The notes under the pieces: model-generated
What the model saw: only the letters and a program-made list of their open reading frames with translations
Told to the model about the DNA's origin: nothing
The model's database searches: none
Position numbers and translations under genes: made by a program
Assembly: GCA_012960135.1 (NCBI GenBank)
Contig: DUBW01000077.1
Location: 32,351 to 64,554, forward strand
Length of the DNA stretch: 32,204 bases
Source of the DNA: Methyloprofundus sp.
Lineage (GTDB): Bacteria > Pseudomonadota > Gammaproteobacteria > Methylococcales > Methylomonadaceae
Reading direction: 5' to 3'
Shown here: positions 15,324 to 23,043 of the stretch, piece by piece
Position numbering within the stretch: position 1 is the first letter of the stretch
Layout: each line of letters starts with the position of its first letter

Positions 15324-16046
15324 ATGTTGAATAGCTGTACAACTAAATATATAAAACCAATCAAATTTTCTGCTTCACTTTTAGTGACAGTACTGACTCT
15401 TTTGTGTCTATCAGTTGCAGCTGCACATGGTGTCGATGCGAATACTCAGCAGTTTCTACAGAATAATAATGGTCTGGCAATTGGACCATTTTTATATATC
15501 GGTGCCAAGCATATGCTCACCGGCTATGACCATTTGTTATTTCTAGTCGGGGTAATTTTCTTTTTATTTCGTACCCGTGATATTGTCGTCTATGTCAGCC
15601 TATTTACCTTAGGACACAGTTTAACCCTGTTCTTTGGTGTATTGGAAAATATCTCGGTCAATGCCTATATTATTGATGCAGTTATCGGCCTGACTGTGGT
15701 TTATAAAGGCTTTGATAATCTAGGTGGATTTCAACGGTTATTTGCCCATCAACCAAATACAAAAATAGCCGTGCTGATTTTTGGGTTATTTCATGGTCTG
15801 GGTCTGGCGACAAAATTGCAGGATTTTGATCTTCCTCAACAAGACTTGTGGAAAAATTTGCTAGCATTTAATGTTGGTGTCGAGATAGGTCAAATTCTGG
15901 CTTTACTGTTTATATTATTGCTGCTCAATTTTTGGCGACGCTATAATAGTTATCTAAGTTTTGCAGTGCTGACTAATACTCTATTAATGGCTGCTGGGCT
16001 AGTATTGTGTGGCTATCAAATGGCCGGTTATTTTTTAACTACCTAA
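15324..16046 (+). CDS. HupE/UreJ family membrane protein
   Basis: A 240-residue inner-membrane protein of the HupE/UreJ-2 family, linked to metal (often nickel or cobalt) uptake or handling. A cleavable signal (LLVTVLTLLCLSVAAAHG) is followed by about six membrane helices. Conserved motifs are GAKHMLTGYDHLLFL, the His-Ser pair in TLGHSLTLFFG, FGLFHGLGLA, and NVGVEIGQILALL, with His and Asp residues placed to bind metal. No urease or hydrogenase genes are nearby, so the classical role is unlikely here. It is followed after five bases by a membrane-anchored periplasmic protein and probably forms an operon with it. The RND metal pump lies about 2 kb upstream. Confidence 0.88.
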   Translation: MLNSCTTKYIKPIKFSASLLVTVLTLLCLSVAAAHGVDANTQQFLQNNNGLAIGPFLYIGAKHMLTGYDHLLFLVGVIFFLFRTRDIVVYVSLFTLGHSLTLFFGVLENISVNAYIIDAVIGLTVVYKGFDNLGGFQRLFAHQPNTKIAVLIFGLFHGLGLATKLQDFDLPQQDLWKNLLAFNVGVEIGQILALLFILLLLNFWRRYNSYLSFAVLTNTLLMAAGLVLCGYQMAGYFLTT

Positions 16047-16051
16047 GACTT

Positions 16052-16597
16052 ATGAATGAAGTAATTGTCCCCGTTCAATCCTTGAAAACACTGATTATTA
16101 GCATGGTCTGTGCAATTCTGCTGGCTTTTTTTATACTGATTGCCTTTGTCGCACCCGCTGAATATGGTATAGATCCAACCGGTCTGGGTACGGAACTGGG
16201 GCTAACTGAGTTAGCCCCGTCTACACAAGTAAATACCAAAGCTGTGCTGGCATGCCCGGTAGGTAATCAACAATCAGACTGGCAAGATATTGTTATCATT
16301 ACAGTCCCCGAAAAATCAGGCCTGGAATATAAATTCTATATACAAGAGGACGCTGAAATCGCCTATGAATGGTCGAGTGATAGCTCGGACTTGTACTATG
16401 ATTTTCATGGCGAACCGGCAGGTGATCAAACCGGCTATTTTAAATCTTACCGGGAGTCAACGGCGAGTCAATCTAATGGTTTACTAACGACACCGTTTAC
16501 AGGAATCCATGGCTGGTACTGGAGAAATGATAGCAATCATGCGGTACAAATCACCTTAAAAACCAGAGGGCAGTATCAAGTTAAAGGTCTGATTTAA
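16052..16597 (+). CDS. Membrane-anchored periplasmic protein next to hupE
   Basis: A 181-residue protein with one N-terminal membrane helix (TLIISMVCAILLAFFILIAF) and a soluble domain beyond it. The domain is Tyr/Asp-rich, with GLEYKFYIQEDAEIAYEWSS and TPFTGIHGWYWRNDS, and looks beta-sandwich-like. I recall such proteins being called transmembrane anchor proteins and lying beside HupE/UreJ genes, sometimes with metal RND pumps. No catalytic motif is apparent. The frame is open upstream to 16007, but that overlaps the hupE-like gene. ATG at 16052, five bases after its stop, is the natural start. A strong terminator follows. Function unknown. Confidence 0.75.
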   Translation: MNEVIVPVQSLKTLIISMVCAILLAFFILIAFVAPAEYGIDPTGLGTELGLTELAPSTQVNTKAVLACPVGNQQSDWQDIVIITVPEKSGLEYKFYIQEDAEIAYEWSSDSSDLYYDFHGEPAGDQTGYFKSYRESTASQSNGLLTTPFTGIHGWYWRNDSNHAVQITLKTRGQYQVKGLI

Positions 16598-16599
16598 AA

Positions 16600-16638
16600 C
16601 AATGGGGAGTAGGCTAAAGCCTACTCCCCATTGTTTTA
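16600..16638 (+). terminator. Strong hairpin terminator built from a REP-like palindrome
   Basis: CAATGGGGAGTAGGC (16600-16614) pairs perfectly with GCCTACTCCCCATTG (16619-16633) around a four-base TAAA loop. TTTTATT follows. It would end the hupE operon. The AGTAGGCTAAAGCCTACT core is the same palindrome as at 22919-22972, so a dispersed repeat seems to have been recruited as a terminator. Confidence 0.85.
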
Positions 16639-16712
16639 TTGTTTATGTTAAAATCACACTTTTTCACACGCTAGCGATTTTGAATTCAGCAAAAAATAGA
16701 TAGAGAGAAAAC

Positions 16713-17465
16713 ATGGCAGGACATAGTAAGTGGGCCAATATTAAGCACCGTAAAGCAGGTCAGGATGCGAAGCGGGGGAAATTATTTACCAAAGTTATTC
16801 GCGAGATCACGGTTGCGGCTAAGGCTGGTGGTGCAGATCCAGCCAGTAATCCAGGCTTGCGCTCCGCGATTGATAAGGCACTAGGCGCGAATATGAAGCG
16901 CGATACCATCGATAACACGGTTAAAAAAGCAACCGGTGCTATGGAAGGCGTAAATTACGAAGAAGTGCGTTATGAAGGCTATGGATCTGGCGGCATTGCG
17001 GTGTTAGTTGATTGTTTAACAGATAACCGTAACCGTACCGTCGCAGAAGTGCGTCATGCTTTTACAAAAGCAGGGGGTAACCTGGGCACCGATGGTTCCG
17101 TTGCCTATATGTTTAATAAGGTAGGCATTATCAGCTATGCCAGCGGTGTGGATGAAGATACCTTAATGGAAGCCGCGTTAGAAGCGGGTGCTGAAGATGT
17201 AATCAGCAATGATGATGGCTCCATGGATGTCATGACGGCTTGGGAAGAGTACCTCGATGTCAAAGAAGCAATGGTCACTGCAGGCTATGAATCCGAAGGT
17301 GGAGAAGTTACCATGCAGGCAGAGATTTTGAACCAGCTGGATGCTAATGATGCTGAAAAAATATTGCGTTTAGTGGATGTATTAGAAGACCTGGATGATG
17401 TACAAAGTGTTTATTCTAATGCAGATATTAGTGAAGAAGTGATGGCCAAATTGGAAGAAGCATAA
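16713..17465 (+). CDS. yebC: YebC/PmpR family protein
   Basis: A 250-residue cytoplasmic protein of the YebC/PmpR/TACO1 family. Family members act as DNA-binding regulators, and some relieve ribosome stalling at proline stretches. The start [20 protein letters not shown] is diagnostic. Other marks are [59 protein letters not shown] and GSVAYMF. The acidic C-terminal domain is complete. A GAGAGAA ribosome binding site precedes ATG 16713. It is followed after three bases by ruvC, the usual gammaproteobacterial order. Confidence 0.97.
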   Translation: MAGHSKWANIKHRKAGQDAKRGKLFTKVIREITVAAKAGGADPASNPGLRSAIDKALGANMKRDTIDNTVKKATGAMEGVNYEEVRYEGYGSGGIAVLVDCLTDNRNRTVAEVRHAFTKAGGNLGTDGSVAYMFNKVGIISYASGVDEDTLMEAALEAGAEDVISNDDGSMDVMTAWEEYLDVKEAMVTAGYESEGGEVTMQAEILNQLDANDAEKILRLVDVLEDLDDVQSVYSNADISEEVMAKLEEA

Positions 17466-17468
17466 CCA

Positions 17469-17969
17469 GTGGCCAGAATTTTAGGTATAGATCCCGGCTC
17501 TCGACTGACAGGGTTTGGCGTCATAGACGAAACAGCCACTGGCTATCAATATGTAGCCAGTGGCTGTTTGCGTATTAAAGGTGATAATTTTCCGCTGCGC
17601 TTGAAACAGATTTTTGCTGGCATTAGCGATATAGTCGAAGAGTATAAGCCTACTGAAATGGCGATAGAGCAAGTGTTTATGCACAAGAATGCCGATTCGG
17701 CCTTAAAATTAGGCCAGGCGCGTGGCGCTGCCATCTGTGCTGTACAGTTATTTGATATACCGGTGTTTGAATATGCGGCGCGTCAAGTTAAGCAAGCGGT
17801 CGTGGGTAAAGGCTCGGCTGATAAATTACAGGTACAGCAAATGGTTAAGATTTTGCTAGGAATAAGCGGCGAATTACAAATAGATGCGAGTGATGCGCTG
17901 GGCATCAGCTTATGTCATGCTAATTTCCAACAAACACAAAGACGATTACAACAAGGCATGCCTTCATGA
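17469..17969 (+). CDS. ruvC: Crossover junction endodeoxyribonuclease RuvC
   Basis: The Holliday-junction resolvase. The 166 residues show the RNase-H-like active site: ILGIDPGSRLTGFGVI with Asp-8, MAIEQVFMHKNADSALKLGQ with the catalytic Glu, and the C-terminal IDASDALGISLCH with two Asp. The start is GTG at 17469, which gives the family-typical MARILGIDPGS and sits three bases after yebC. The stop overlaps the ruvA start (ATGA). All four acidic catalytic residues appear intact. Confidence 0.97.
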   Translation: MARILGIDPGSRLTGFGVIDETATGYQYVASGCLRIKGDNFPLRLKQIFAGISDIVEEYKPTEMAIEQVFMHKNADSALKLGQARGAAICAVQLFDIPVFEYAARQVKQAVVGKGSADKLQVQQMVKILLGISGELQIDASDALGISLCHANFQQTQRRLQQGMPS

Positions 17970-18568
17970 TTGGATTTATACGCGGTAAATTAGTGACTAA
18001 AACACCGCCCTTATTAGTGTTAGATGTGCAAGGGGTGGGTTATGAAATCGAAGCGCCGATGACCACCTTTTATAATCTACCGGTTATGGGCGAAACGGTA
18101 CACCTGCATACTCATTTAGTGGTGCGTGAGGATGCACATATCCTGTTTGGTTTTTCCACAGAATCAGATCGAATGATGTTTCGCACTTTGATAAAAGTCA
18201 ATGGCGTAGGGCCGAAATTAGCATTAACTATATTATCAGGACAGAGCGCAGATGAATTTCATCGTTGCATCCATGACAATGATACCGCTGCGTTAATTCG
18301 CCTACCGGGTGTAGGTAAGAAAACGGCCGAACGCTTGATCATAGAAATGCGTGATAAATTACCGACGCGGGATGATTCTAGTCTTAGCTCAAGTAGTGAG
18401 CAAGGCAGTATCGTGTCATCTAGAAGTAACGCTAAGCAAGAAGCAATTAGTGCCTTGTGTGCTTTGGGTTATAAACCACAAGATGCTAGTAAAATGGTAC
18501 AGGGTATTGCTCAGGAAGATAAAAGCTGTGAAGATATTATCCGCCTGGCTTTACAGAGAAAAACTTAG
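17966..18568 (+). CDS. ruvA: Holliday junction branch migration protein RuvA
   Basis: RuvA forms the tetramer that holds the junction and loads the RuvB motor. The 200 residues show domain I (MIGFIRGKLVTKTPPLLVLD, VGYEIEAPM), the domain II helix-hairpin-helix motifs (LIKVNGVGPKLALTILSG and LIRLPGVGKKTAERLIIEM), a Ser-rich linker, and the C-terminal RuvB-binding domain III (KQEAISALCALGYKPQDASK). It is complete. Start overlap with ruvC implies coupling. ruvB, which normally follows, is absent: the next gene is rlmD after a repeat-bearing gap. Confidence 0.97.
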   Translation: MIGFIRGKLVTKTPPLLVLDVQGVGYEIEAPMTTFYNLPVMGETVHLHTHLVVREDAHILFGFSTESDRMMFRTLIKVNGVGPKLALTILSGQSADEFHRCIHDNDTAALIRLPGVGKKTAERLIIEMRDKLPTRDDSSLSSSSEQGSIVSSRSNAKQEAISALCALGYKPQDASKMVQGIAQEDKSCEDIIRLALQRKT

Positions 18569-18599
18569 TTCTAAATGTGCGCGCAATAATTTAAGCTCA

Positions 18600-18658
18600 A
18601 TGGGGTGTGGATCTTAAGTCCGCTTTGTAAAACACAGGCTAAAGACCTACGCCCCCAT
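18600..18658. repeat. REP-like imperfect inverted repeat
   Basis: An imperfect hairpin reaches from ATGGGG (18600) to CCCCAT (18658), with inner arms GATCTTAAGTCC and GGCTAAAGACC. It belongs to the same family as the elements at 8584 and 20050. It lies in the 141-base gap between ruvA and rlmD, where ruvB might have been expected. Confidence 0.6.
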
Positions 18659-18709
18659 ATACTGATGTAAAAGTTATTTCGTATGCGCTCCTTAATAAAA
18701 TAAATAAAT

Positions 18710-20047
18710 ATGGCACGTAGACGATTTCATAAGAAAAGAAAACTTCCCGAAGATCCCGTTAAAGTAACAATTGAATCTTTCACTCATGATGGCCGAGGTG
18801 TTGCCCATGTAGACGGCAAAGCGGTGTTTATTGATGAAGCATTACCCGGTGAAGAGCTGGAATTTATTTATACGGATAGCCGCAAAGACTATGCTGAAGG
18901 CAGAGTAGATAGCTTATTCACTGAGTCACCAGACCGTGGGGAAGCCGCCTGTGAGCATTTTGGTCGCTGTGGAGGTTGTAGTTTTCAGCATGTTAAAGAT
19001 GAACAGCAGATTGTTATCAAACAAGGTTTATTAGCCGAACAATTTCAGCGCATTGGCAAAGTTACTATCTCTGAATTCTGGGAACCATTAAGAGGGCCGC
19101 ACTGGGGTTATCGCCGCAAAGCGCGTATGGGCGTTAAGTACGTGGCAAAAAAAGGCCGGGTATTGGTGGGTTTTAGAGAGCGGCGTAATCAATTTCTGGC
19201 AGAAATTGAGAGCTGTAAAGTCATGCATCCTATCATCGGTGAAAAACTGATGGAATTATCGGCGATGATAGGCCTGTTAAGTATTAAGGATAAAATCCCA
19301 CAAATTGAAGTTGCTATTGGTGATCAGGATTGTGTATTGGCCTTTCGCGTACTCGAGCCGGCGACTGATGCAGACAAGGAAGTCATGCGTGCTTTTGGTA
19401 AAGAGCATAATATTTCCATGTGCCTGCAATCCAAAGGTCCCGATACCATTACCCCTATTGAAGGTGAGCCGGAAGTCATGCCGACTTATGCCTTACCCGA
19501 CCAAGGGATAACATTTCGCTTTAAACCTGCGATGTTTACCCAGGTAAATTATGAAATTAACCGCAAGATGGTTAACCGGGTGATGCAGGAAATGAATTTT
19601 ACTGCCCAGGATAGAGTGCTGGATTTATTCTGTGGCCTGGGTAATTTTACATTGCCGATTGCCACCAAAGCCGGGCATGTCGTCGGAATAGAAGGTGATC
19701 AACCGTTGGTTAATCACGCTAAAGAGAATGCATTATTAAATAATTTAAGCAATGTCGAATTTTTTGCGGCTGACCTAAGCAAAGATGTTAGCGACCAGGC
19801 CTGGGCTAGGCAAAAATACAATAAAGTGATGTTAGATCCATCACGTGCAGGCGCTTCAGAAGTGCTGCATAATCTGAAAAAATGGGAGCCCGAATTAGTC
19901 ATGTATGTTTCCTGTAATCCATCCACCTTAGCCAGAGATGCAGGGATTCTGGTCAATGACTTAGGTTATACTCTGGTCAAAGCAGGCGTGATGGATATGT
20001 TTCCGCAAACAGGACATGTTGAATCTATCGCGCTATTTAAAAAATAG
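18710..20047 (+). CDS. rlmD: 23S rRNA (uracil(1939)-C(5))-methyltransferase RlmD
   Basis: This enzyme methylates U1939 of 23S rRNA using SAM. The 445 residues include an N-terminal TRAM domain (VKVTIESFTHDGRGVAHVDG), the Fe-S cluster cysteines in CEHFGRCGGCSFQH with a fourth Cys in EIESCKVMHP, the SAM-binding LDLFCGLGNFTLPIA, and the catalytic segment MYVSCNPSTLARD with the nucleophilic Cys. The closing PQTGHVESIALF holds the general-base Glu. The protein is full length. The N-terminal basic run (ARRRFHKKRK) supports the ATG at 18710. RlmD is favoured over RlmC by length and by the complete TRAM domain. Confidence 0.95.
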   Translation: MARRRFHKKRKLPEDPVKVTIESFTHDGRGVAHVDGKAVFIDEALPGEELEFIYTDSRKDYAEGRVDSLFTESPDRGEAACEHFGRCGGCSFQHVKDEQQIVIKQGLLAEQFQRIGKVTISEFWEPLRGPHWGYRRKARMGVKYVAKKGRVLVGFRERRNQFLAEIESCKVMHPIIGEKLMELSAMIGLLSIKDKIPQIEVAIGDQDCVLAFRVLEPATDADKEVMRAFGKEHNISMCLQSKGPDTITPIEGEPEVMPTYALPDQGITFRFKPAMFTQVNYEINRKMVNRVMQEMNFTAQDRVLDLFCGLGNFTLPIATKAGHVVGIEGDQPLVNHAKENALLNNLSNVEFFAADLSKDVSDQAWARQKYNKVMLDPSRAGASEVLHNLKKWEPELVMYVSCNPSTLARDAGILVNDLGYTLVKAGVMDMFPQTGHVESIALFKK

Positions 20048-20049
20048 AC

Positions 20050-20106
20050 GTAGGGTGTGGCTTTAGCCGGCCTTTAAAATATTGGCGGGCTAAAGCCGCA
20101 CCCTAC
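20050..20106. repeat. REP-like inverted repeat
   Basis: GTAGGGTGTGGCTTTAGCC and GGCTAAAGCCGCACCCTAC form the arms of a 57-base hairpin directly after rlmD. The arms differ at one position. Its left half closely matches the element at 28887-28941. It may double as a terminator for rlmD. Confidence 0.75.
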
Positions 20107-20135
20107 AATTAGTAGAAAGTGAGGCTGAATGTTCC

Positions 20136-20636
20136 ATGACGTTGGATAGCTTACCCAGTCGATATATCGCCGTGTGTATTGCAGAGCAAACATTGCGCCT
20201 TATCGAAAACAGCATTGTACTCTGTAGCTATACCGTTTCAACAGCCAAAAACGGAGTAGGCGAACGCATGGGTTCGGAATGTACGCCAACAGGCTGGCAT
20301 AAAATTCGCGCCAGAATTGGTGATAAACTTCCTTTAAACAGTGTTTTTGTCGCAAGGCGTCCTACCGGGGAAATATACACAGCTGAATTAGGCGATGAAT
20401 ATCCAAAGCGAGACTGGATATTAACCCGGATACTCTGGCTAGGTGGATTAGAGCCGGGGGTTAATCGTTATGGTCAGGTTGATAGCACCTGGCGCTATAT
20501 TTATATACACGGCTGCCCCGATTATTTAATGCAAGGCAAACCGGAATCTCACGGTTGTATTAGAATGGCTAATGCGGATATGCGCGCTTTATTTGGGAAG
20601 GTAAACCCAGGTGAACTAGTTTATATTCATACTTAA
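20136..20636 (+). CDS. L,D-transpeptidase (YkuD domain) family protein
   Basis: A 166-residue protein made almost only of the YkuD/ErfK catalytic domain, which cross-links peptidoglycan or attaches proteins to it through a Cys nucleophile. The catalytic block is complete: YIYIHGCPDYL (His near 125), then SHGCIRMANADMRALFG with His-139 and Cys-141. An upstream strand, TAKNGVGERMGSECTPTGWH, is also typical. There is no recognisable signal peptide: the N-terminus is MTLDSLPSRYIAVCIAEQ. That is unusual for a periplasmic enzyme. No alternative in-frame start with a signal was seen. This small signal-less type occurs in many gammaproteobacteria, as I recall it. Confidence 0.88.
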   Translation: MTLDSLPSRYIAVCIAEQTLRLIENSIVLCSYTVSTAKNGVGERMGSECTPTGWHKIRARIGDKLPLNSVFVARRPTGEIYTAELGDEYPKRDWILTRILWLGGLEPGVNRYGQVDSTWRYIYIHGCPDYLMQGKPESHGCIRMANADMRALFGKVNPGELVYIHT

Positions 20637-20716
20637 CAGGCTACTCAGAAGTAGCCGTATGGAGCGTACGCAATACTGGAAAATTACTACCGTTCATTTA
20701 TTAATTGATAGCCAAT

Positions 20717-21583
20717 ATGATTTTACCCGCTAAAGAAAGTCTTGAAATAGTCTTTAATCTTTCGATGCTAGGCTTTGTATCAGGCAGTATGATTGCGTTG
20801 GGCTTGAATTTAACCATTGCACAAATCATTGCGCCGTTTAAACATTTCAAAATAGTGATTCGTGCATTGCTTGCAAATTTCTTGATTGTCCCGCTTGTTG
20901 CTTATGGATTGGTATCGGTATTACCGCTTCCCGAAGGCGTAAGGACAGGCATAATATTGCTTGGTATAGGTGGCGGCGCGCCTTTTATTCCGATAATCGT
21001 GACGACAGCAAAAAGCCATGTAGGTAGTTCGGTAGGGCTAATGGTAACTTTATTGATCATTACCATTTTTTTTATGCCGATCGTCGTGCCTCGAATATTG
21101 GATGGTACATCACTCGACTCCTGGGATATTGCCAAGTCATTACTGGCCATTATGTTGCTGCCTTTAGTACTTGCGCTTGCTATCAAAGCACACTTTCCAG
21201 GGATAGCAGCGCGAGTGCAGCCTTATGCTGCAAGACTCACCAGTATTTCAATAGTCGTGCTAATGGGTACTGTCATTGCTTTATATGCCGAGGTTATTCT
21301 TGCGAGTGCCAGTATACTGCCAGTGATCATCTTATTCTTCCTGCTAGCCATGAGTGTTGGCTATCTGGCGGGAGGCAGGAAGCAGCATGCGCGTATCGTA
21401 TTGGCTGTGGGTACGGGCTTACGTAATCCACCAATTGCTATCCTGGTTGCCAGTCAGTATTTCCCTGCACAGCCTATCGCGGCTTTAGTACCCTTGATGT
21501 TTGCCATCATCGGTTTTCTTATCTTGCTTCCTTTGGCATTTATAATGAGGAAACAATTGAGCACTGGTTCTAAGGACATTTAA
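20717..21583 (+). CDS. Bile acid:sodium symporter (BASS) family transporter
   Basis: A 288-residue inner-membrane protein with nine or so helices, for example LSMLGFVSGSMIALGLNLTI, ALLANFLIVPLVAYGLVSVL and LAIMLLPLVLALAIKAHFPG. The pattern GIILLGIGGGAPFIPIIVT and the segment VGTGLRNPPIAILVASQYF match the two crossing unwound regions that bind sodium in BASS proteins. The substrate is some organic anion, not necessarily bile acids. A TTG at 20705 is in frame, but I prefer ATG 20717 (MILPAKESLEIVF). It stands alone between the L,D-transpeptidase and the convergent queG. Confidence 0.82.
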   Translation: MILPAKESLEIVFNLSMLGFVSGSMIALGLNLTIAQIIAPFKHFKIVIRALLANFLIVPLVAYGLVSVLPLPEGVRTGIILLGIGGGAPFIPIIVTTAKSHVGSSVGLMVTLLIITIFFMPIVVPRILDGTSLDSWDIAKSLLAIMLLPLVLALAIKAHFPGIAARVQPYAARLTSISIVVLMGTVIALYAEVILASASILPVIILFFLLAMSVGYLAGGRKQHARIVLAVGTGLRNPPIAILVASQYFPAQPIAALVPLMFAIIGFLILLPLAFIMRKQLSTGSKDI

Positions 21584-21633
21584 CGACGAGGCCGAGTCTA
21601 AAAAAACCATTGTTATCACATCGCATATATTAA

Positions 21634-22683
21634 TTATGCCCCCTGCTTGACTGCCCACAATACATGATCTCTAACTAACTCTGATGGGTGATTCATTTTA
21701 GTCAATAGTGCTTGTTTGATAGCGTCAGAGGCAGGCGCATTACCTAACGCAACCGCTATATTGCGTAGCCATTGTTGATAGCCTATACGTCTGATAGCAG
21801 AGCCTTCGGTTTTCTGCAGAAACTCGCTTTCTGTCCAGTCAAATAATTCAATCAGATGTTGCGAATTTAGATTATGCCTGGGGCTAAAGTCAGCTTCTTT
21901 ACTGATTCTGGCAAAACGATTCCATGGGCAAATTAGCTGGCAATCATCACAGCCATAAATGCGATTGCCCATTAATGGTCTTAATTTTTCAGGTATCGAG
22001 CCTTTTAGCTCAATTGTTAGATATGAAATACAGCGCCGGGCATCGACCTGGTACGGCGCAACAATCGCCTGAGTTGGGCAAATATCGATACAGGCGACGC
22101 ATTGACCGCAATGGTTCTGGCTGGGGATATCACTAGGCAAAGCAAGTGTTGTATAGATCTCACCGAGGAAAAACCAGGAGCCAGCTTTTTTATTAATGAT
22201 ATTGCTGTGTTTCCCTATCCAGCCTAAGCCTGCTTTTTCGGCAATGGCCTTTTCTAAGACCGGAGCCGAGTCTACGAAAGCACGATAGCCAAAGACACCT
22301 ACTTCTTGCTCGATACGCAGGGCAAGTTTTTGCAAGCGCTTACGTAGGACTTTATGATAATCTCGCCCCAGCGCATAACGAGAAATAAAGGCGGCAACAG
22401 GATTATTGAGTGTCGTTTCCATAGTCTCATAAGCTTCCGGCAGATAATCCATGCGTACAGAAATAATACTCACGGTTTCCGGTTGTAACAGAGCAGGGCG
22501 GCTACGCTTTAAACCATGTTTATGCATATACTCCATATCGGCATGATAACCTTGTGCAAGCCAGTCTTGTAGGTGCTGCTCTGCTTGTTGCAGATTGGTA
22601 TCGGTTATGCCGACTTGCTGGAAGCCTAATTCATAGCCCCATTGTTTAATTTGCTGGGGCAGTTCATTGCTAGCTGTGTCCAT
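21634..22683 (-). CDS. queG: Epoxyqueuosine reductase
   Basis: QueG catalyses the last step of queuosine synthesis in tRNA, reducing epoxyqueuosine with a cobalamin cofactor and two [4Fe-4S] clusters. The 349 residues show the N-terminal cobalamin domain (GYELGFQQVGITDTNLQQAE, YHADMEYMHKHG), FGYRAFVDSAPVLEKAIAEK, and GLGWIGKHSNIINKKAGSWF. The ferredoxin cluster motifs are CGQCVACIDICPTQAI and CDDCQLICPWNRF. A HEAT-like C-terminal end follows (RRIGYQQWLRNIAVALGNAP). It is full length. It diverges from nnr, the same arrangement as in E. coli. Confidence 0.96.
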   Translation of the reverse strand: MDTASNELPQQIKQWGYELGFQQVGITDTNLQQAEQHLQDWLAQGYHADMEYMHKHGLKRSRPALLQPETVSIISVRMDYLPEAYETMETTLNNPVAAFISRYALGRDYHKVLRKRLQKLALRIEQEVGVFGYRAFVDSAPVLEKAIAEKAGLGWIGKHSNIINKKAGSWFFLGEIYTTLALPSDIPSQNHCGQCVACIDICPTQAIVAPYQVDARRCISYLTIELKGSIPEKLRPLMGNRIYGCDDCQLICPWNRFARISKEADFSPRHNLNSQHLIELFDWTESEFLQKTEGSAIRRIGYQQWLRNIAVALGNAPASDAIKQALLTKMNHPSELVRDHVLWAVKQGA

Positions 22684-22790
22684 TCTTAGTTTGCTAATGA
22701 TTAGGGAGAATATCTTTTGTTTTCACTATGAAGAACGTAAAGGGCTTAAAGCTAAGTGGTACATTTTACCTGGGTAACTCATAATATCTG

Positions 22791-22814
22791 CTCTTCTTCA
22801 TGTCCTTCATGGTA
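22791..22814. repeat. CTTCATG-type dispersed repeat
   Basis: CTCTTCTTCATG followed by TCCTTCATGGTA matches the pair of units in the RND/adaptor gap (11905-12034). The flanks also agree in part: ATATCT before it and TAGCT/AGCTATA-like bases after. No ORF is associated. Confidence 0.55.
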
Positions 22815-22918
22815 AAAAAAGCTATAGACTGAATTAAAGAATTCATGAAACATTGTGTTACATTAGCGCCACTATTAATAGTTCCATAAGTATTTGCAGT
22901 ATAAAGTTCAATAGGTGG

Positions 22919-22972
22919 CGAGTAGGCTTTAGCCTATACTGGTATTGCCTCATGTAGGCTAAAGCCTACTCG
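22919..22972. repeat. REP-like 18-bp perfect inverted repeat
   Basis: CGAGTAGGCTTTAGCCTA (22919-22936) and TAGGCTAAAGCCTACTCG (22955-22972) are perfect complements around an 18-base loop. Each arm also contains the smaller palindrome TAGGCTTTAGCCTA. It shares the core with the terminator at 16600. Confidence 0.8.
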
Positions 22973-23043
22973 ACGATAGTATAGTGTAAAAACTTATGCA
23001 ACAATAAATATAATACCTTTTAGTAAAATATATTCATTTTAAT

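Larger units (their letters stand above)
22684..23043. other. Divergent intergenic region queG/nnr
   Basis: This 360-base gap has no gene that I can support. It holds a CTTCATG-type repeat (22791-22814) and a strong palindromic repeat (22919-22972), given separately. Promoters for queG and nnr must lie here, but I cannot name convincing hexamers. Confidence 0.6.

Noticed and set aside
16007-16051. Upstream extension of the anchored protein into hupE
   Set aside because: ATG 16052 lies five bases after the hupE stop and directly precedes the membrane helix.
17481-17734. Minus-strand open frames in ruvC
   Set aside because: Shadows of ruvC coding sequence.
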